This document shows, in pieces, positions 21,941 through 24,250 of a DNA stretch of 24,250 nucleotides. Below the pieces are notes generated by a model, which saw only the letters and a list, made by a program, of their open reading frames with translations, was not told the DNA's origin and did not search any database. The translations under genes and the position numbers were made by a program. This stretch comes from RQOF01 sp964461135 (lineage in GTDB: Bacteria > Calditrichota > Calditrichia > RBG-13-44-9), in the NCBI GenBank assembly GCA_964461135.1, contig CAYWTB010000071.1, forward strand, positions 1 to 24,250. Reading direction: 5' to 3'. Within the stretch, counting starts at the first letter, position 1; every line of letters starts with the position of its first letter.

Positions 21941-22258
21941 TTATTCGGTTCTCCAGACCCTATATTTCCCTTCTGGTAATTTCCGTCTCCGGGCAGATAG
22001 GCCGAGTTTTCTTAAAGCGGTTTCTAATCTTGAGGCAAGCTTGATATTGTTGAATTCAATGCTATCGCCTATCTCCATGGTTTTAGCTGCGATGTTAATG
22101 GGATTCTCCCGATAAACGCGGGGAACGGGAATACCGGATTCAATTTTCAAATCAATTTCTTCCCCGTTTTCTTCAAGTGTGAAAGATTTTTTCACCTTTA
22201 TATTCTCCTTCTGTATTTGTTTACATCTTTGATTCACATACCATTCAAAATTATTCAT
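21941..22258 (-). CDS. Conserved-looking small protein (105 aa), unknown
   Basis: The N-terminal half is charged and helical (QRCKQIQKENIKVKKSF), and the middle has GIPVPRVYRENPI. The C-terminal part (TMEIGDSIEFNN, then LGLSARRRKLPEGKYRVWRTE) is a compact beta/alpha unit often seen in small phage proteins of unknown role, with a GDS turn and R-V-W-R ending. No catalytic motif or membrane segment. It is the first gene right of the repeat array and so could bind it, but this is only positional inference. Confidence 0.65.
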   Translation of the reverse strand: MNNFEWYVNQRCKQIQKENIKVKKSFTLEENGEEIDLKIESGIPVPRVYRENPINIAAKTMEIGDSIEFNNIKLASRLETALRKLGLSARRRKLPEGKYRVWRTE

Positions 22259-22275
22259 AGTCCCATCTTTATGGA

Positions 22276-22677
22276 TTATTTTCCTGTCCTATATTTACGA
22301 TCATAAATGACATACCAGACCACGTTCCAGGCCATGGATAGGACCACAAAAAGAATCAATGCTCCCCGCAGCATCTCGCCAGCAGAAGTAACCTGGCCCA
22401 TATAGAGTAACTGCAGATAAATCCCCATCGATGCCATAAGTAGTACCGCTCCCACCAGGATCATCTTAAAAAAATGCCAGGCATCACAAAAAGCGGAGGG
22501 GATTATTTTATAATGGTCCTTATTTAGCGAAAACCAGCCATAATAAAGACGATCATTAAAGTTTTTAAGCCATTCCGGGGCCTGGGTCAGCCTGAATTTC
22601 ACCGAATCCATCGCCCAGGAGCAGAAAAGGATTATTGCCGTCAAAAAGAAGAATATTGAAATAAATATTTTTTCCAT
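22276..22677 (-). CDS. Three-span membrane protein (133 aa), unknown
   Basis: Hydrophobic segments lie at about 2-22, 68-92 and 102-125. Between the first two is a polar, aromatic loop (NDRLYYGWFSLNKDHYKII). The C-terminus is basic (YDRKYRTGK). No family recognised. It is preceded by a 150-nt leader with a short reading frame and a hairpin, and could be an exclusion or lysis-related membrane protein. Confidence 0.7.
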   Translation of the reverse strand: MEKIFISIFFFLTAIILFCSWAMDSVKFRLTQAPEWLKNFNDRLYYGWFSLNKDHYKIIPSAFCDAWHFFKMILVGAVLLMASMGIYLQLLYMGQVTSAGEMLRGALILFVVLSMAWNVVWYVIYDRKYRTGK

Positions 22678-22698
22678 TTTATGCCTTTCTTAATTTTA

Positions 22699-22743
22699 GG
22701 GTGGGGTTTTGAGCTCCCGCGTTAGTTATTTAATTCCCCACCT
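22699..22743 (-). other. Leader hairpin GGTGGGG/CCCCACC
   Basis: A 7-bp GC-rich stem (22700-22706 with 22737-22743) closes a 30-nt loop and overlaps the end of an 18-codon frame. It lies 22 nt before the membrane protein start. Such a leader could attenuate expression. Confidence 0.4.
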
Positions 22744-22834
22744 AAGTGTACTATTCATATAAGAATAACCTTTTTTCACCATTTTATGTTATCACCTTTC
22801 TTTGAAAGCGAAAGATATTTGCAGGAGCTCAAAA
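22707..22834. repeat. 11-bp perfect inverted repeat TTTTGAGCTCC/GGAGCTCAAAA
   Basis: Arms at 22707-22717 and 22824-22834 are exact reverse complements, 106 bp apart, bracketing the leader between two genes; the right arm includes the stop region of the gene starting at 23539. Confidence 0.6.
22726..22782 (-). CDS. Possible 18-codon leader peptide
   Basis: Reads MVKKGYSYMNSTLRWGIK and stop. AAAGGTGAT stands about 9 nt before the ATG, a better ribosome site than those of many neighbours. The frame ends inside the loop of the GGTGGGG hairpin, so its translation could change that fold and expression of the membrane protein 49 nt downstream. No homology is claimed. Confidence 0.35.
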   Translation of the reverse strand: MVKKGYSYMNSTLRWGIK

Positions 22835-23539
22835 TATGAATCCCACTATTTTCTTTATCCGATTAAAGTTATAACTCAAAATGAAAACACCGGCGCCGGC
22901 TCCCAAGGCCGAGCCCTCCCGGACATTAAAACCCAGCAGAATGGCCGTGGTGGTGGTACCGAATAATGCGCTCTGCAGCAATTCCTTATCTTTTGAGAGC
23001 CGGACCACTATGCGCTCAAAATTGCCGTTTATTACCTGGTAATTTTTAATTACTTCATCCTGGGAATAGGAAATGGACCGGTATTCATTTACTGTTTTCC
23101 AGGCGAGATCTTCCTGCTCTTTCAGAAAGACGCTGGACCGGCGGACACCGATATAATCAATGGCAATGGCCCGATCGATGAGAAGCCTGGTCCCGGAAGC
23201 CATCACTGCCGGCATGGGATCCTCCGGGTGGGCAGTCCTGTATGTCAGGGCAGTGAGCCTGGCCAGGGAATCGGTGGTGAGCGATGGCAGCCGATCAATA
23301 TATTTAATCTCGGTCTGGATGAGCGTATCTATCCGGGCGGAGCGGGCCTGCAGGCTGTCAATGCGGATCCTGCCGGCCGCCACTTCCTGCATCCTGGCAC
23401 GGATAACCGCATAGAGGCTGTCAATCTCCGAATAAAGGGCGCTGTCATCGTCGAAATGGACAGCGAGGGTATAACCTGCATAAGCGCCCAGGGCGATCAG
23501 AAGCAGAATAATCAGGAAATTTACAAACGTGCTTTTCAT
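22829..23539 (-). CDS. Membrane-anchored coiled-coil protein (236 aa)
   Basis: An N-terminal membrane span (about 8-27, FLIILLLIALGAYAGYTLAV) is followed by a long polar helical region (about 35-185) with heptad-like spacing and many D, R and S. A less polar C-terminal part (about 190-225, SALFGTTTTAILLGFN, then LGAGAGVFILSYNF) may be a second membrane-associated segment. The start overlaps the resolvase stop (ATGA). It resembles Rz-like inner-membrane proteins in topology only; gene context is early/middle, not lysis. Function unknown. Confidence 0.7.
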   Translation of the reverse strand: MKSTFVNFLIILLLIALGAYAGYTLAVHFDDDSALYSEIDSLYAVIRARMQEVAAGRIRIDSLQARSARIDTLIQTEIKYIDRLPSLTTDSLARLTALTYRTAHPEDPMPAVMASGTRLLIDRAIAIDYIGVRRSSVFLKEQEDLAWKTVNEYRSISYSQDEVIKNYQVINGNFERIVVRLSKDKELLQSALFGTTTTAILLGFNVREGSALGAGAGVFILSYNFNRIKKIVGFIF

Positions 23540-24042
23540 CGGGTAACTCTCCCTATTTTTTCGGATTTATAGCGCCGAATAGCATAAAAGGCGATGTGAA
23601 TAGCCGCGGCCTCATCGATAGATATTTCCTGTTCGATTGATGCCATGGATTTGGCCATGGAAATAATCACCTGGTCACGCATCAGGGGCGAGACCCGCCG
23701 GAAGCATGGTATCTTATTTTGCCAGGCGGTCGGGGCCACCCTCTCAAATTCAATTTCAGATAAAAGGGCAGCTCCCCTAATCCACCCTAATACTTCGGAG
23801 AGTTTTTGCAAGGTGGCCACGTTGGATCCCATCCAGTTCGCCTCGCAAATAATTTTATTAATGCCAAAGCGGCGTTTATAATCAGACAATTCAAGGCCGG
23901 CTATGTGATAAGAAAAGCTTTCCAGGGCTAATAGATTTTCATCCTCGTCCACAATGGCAATAGCACATGGTTTCCGGTATGCGGGATCTATTCCGGCTAT
24001 CCGATAATTACAGATTATATTTCCCTTTTGCTGAATTGACAT
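23536..24042 (-). CDS. RuvC-like Holliday junction resolvase
   Basis: 168 residues, RNase H fold. The first acidic residue is D19 in AGIDPAYRKP. E67 follows in KIICEANWMGSN, and the late acidic pair D143/E144 is in ISIDEAAAIHIAFYAI. The TLQKLSEVLGWIRGAA helix and PTAWQNKI segment are typical of RuvC/Cce1-like phage resolvases. It would cut four-way junctions made in replication and recombination, to allow packaging. AAGG lies 6 nt before ATG. It is 8 nt past the upstream gene and overlaps the next by 4 nt. Confidence 0.8.
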   Translation of the reverse strand: MSIQQKGNIICNYRIAGIDPAYRKPCAIAIVDEDENLLALESFSYHIAGLELSDYKRRFGINKIICEANWMGSNVATLQKLSEVLGWIRGAALLSEIEFERVAPTAWQNKIPCFRRVSPLMRDQVIISMAKSMASIEQEISIDEAAAIHIAFYAIRRYKSEKIGRVTR

Positions 24043-24050
24043 TCTGGGCC

Positions 24051-24245
24051 TTAAGCGTTTATTGAAAGTTTAATTTTCTCTTTTATTTCCTCGGGGCTGG
24101 GATCCGGGGATGCTTTATTGCGCTGGTCCATTACCAGTAACTCCCCGTCGCGTTCGATGGATTTGTCTTTTAGTTTGCTATTAACCCAGCTTTCAGGATA
24201 CATTCCCATGCTGGTCTGGCCTTCTGCGCCAATGATTTTCACCAT
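24051..24245 (-). CDS. Small charged protein, 64 aa, possibly the end of a longer gene
   Basis: The frame begins with ATG at 24245, 5 nt from the window edge, and remains open to the edge, so the true start may lie outside. The C-terminal part is polar and low in complexity (NKASPDPSPEEIKEKIKL). No family recognised. Its stop precedes the resolvase by 8 nt, so it shares that operon. Confidence 0.5.
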   Translation of the reverse strand: MVKIIGAEGQTSMGMYPESWVNSKLKDKSIERDGELLVMDQRNKASPDPSPEEIKEKIKLSINA

Positions 24246-24250
24246 AACCG

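Overview
The window reads as most of a temperate, long-tailed (siphovirus-type) prophage of lambda/HK97 organisation, next to what looks like host chromosome carrying a tRNA cluster at the left end. Nearly every phage gene lies on the minus strand, so the phage reads from right to left. Strong AGGAG/GGAGG ribosome binding sites, several TTG starts and tRNAs without an encoded CCA end argue against a typical Bacteroidota host. I cannot name the taxon from sequence alone; an FCB-group or similar Gram-negative bacterium is a guess.

Layout, left to right. 1-490: a short-variable-loop tRNA with a Leu(UAG) anticodon, the 3' half of a second, class II tRNA-Leu(UAG), a 31-bp inverted repeat and an intact tRNA-Arg(UCG). 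490-677: GGAGCG repeats and the terminator of the late operon. 678-5739: tail-tip proteins, tape measure, and a tail assembly chaperone pair with a -1 ribosomal frameshift (slippery GGGGGGA at 5281-5287). 5767-8215: a fibre/lysis block (signal-peptide fibre-like protein, small beta protein, two membrane proteins, membrane-anchored amidase) placed between the major tail protein and the chaperones. 8288-13775: major tail protein, tail terminator, head-tail joining proteins, a fused protease-capsid protein, portal and gpW-like joiner.

13800-16600 is a very AT-rich cargo island that splits the terminase genes from gpW. It holds a secreted M23 peptidase, a candidate structured RNA with its own promoter and terminator, an unknown protein with a possible nuclease-like C-terminus, and a membrane-anchored protein. 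16646-20677: a small ribbon-helix-helix-like protein, terminase large and small subunits, an HNH endonuclease, a gpZ-like tail protein far from the other tail genes, and a secreted protein. 20781-21586: an excisionase-like HTH protein and a catalytic-domain-only tyrosine recombinase. 21587-21940: an intergenic region with ten tandem 10-bp repeats beside a 13% GC tract, resembling an iteron origin or a regulator array. 21941-24245: small early/middle genes, including a RuvC-like Holliday junction resolvase.

The head and tail genes form a tightly coupled late operon with many ATGA or TAATG overlaps. Packaging (Nu1/GpA-type terminase), head (portal, self-cleaving capsid precursor), connector and tail follow lambda order, with three departures: the cargo island, the lysis block inside the tail module, and the displaced gpZ homologue.
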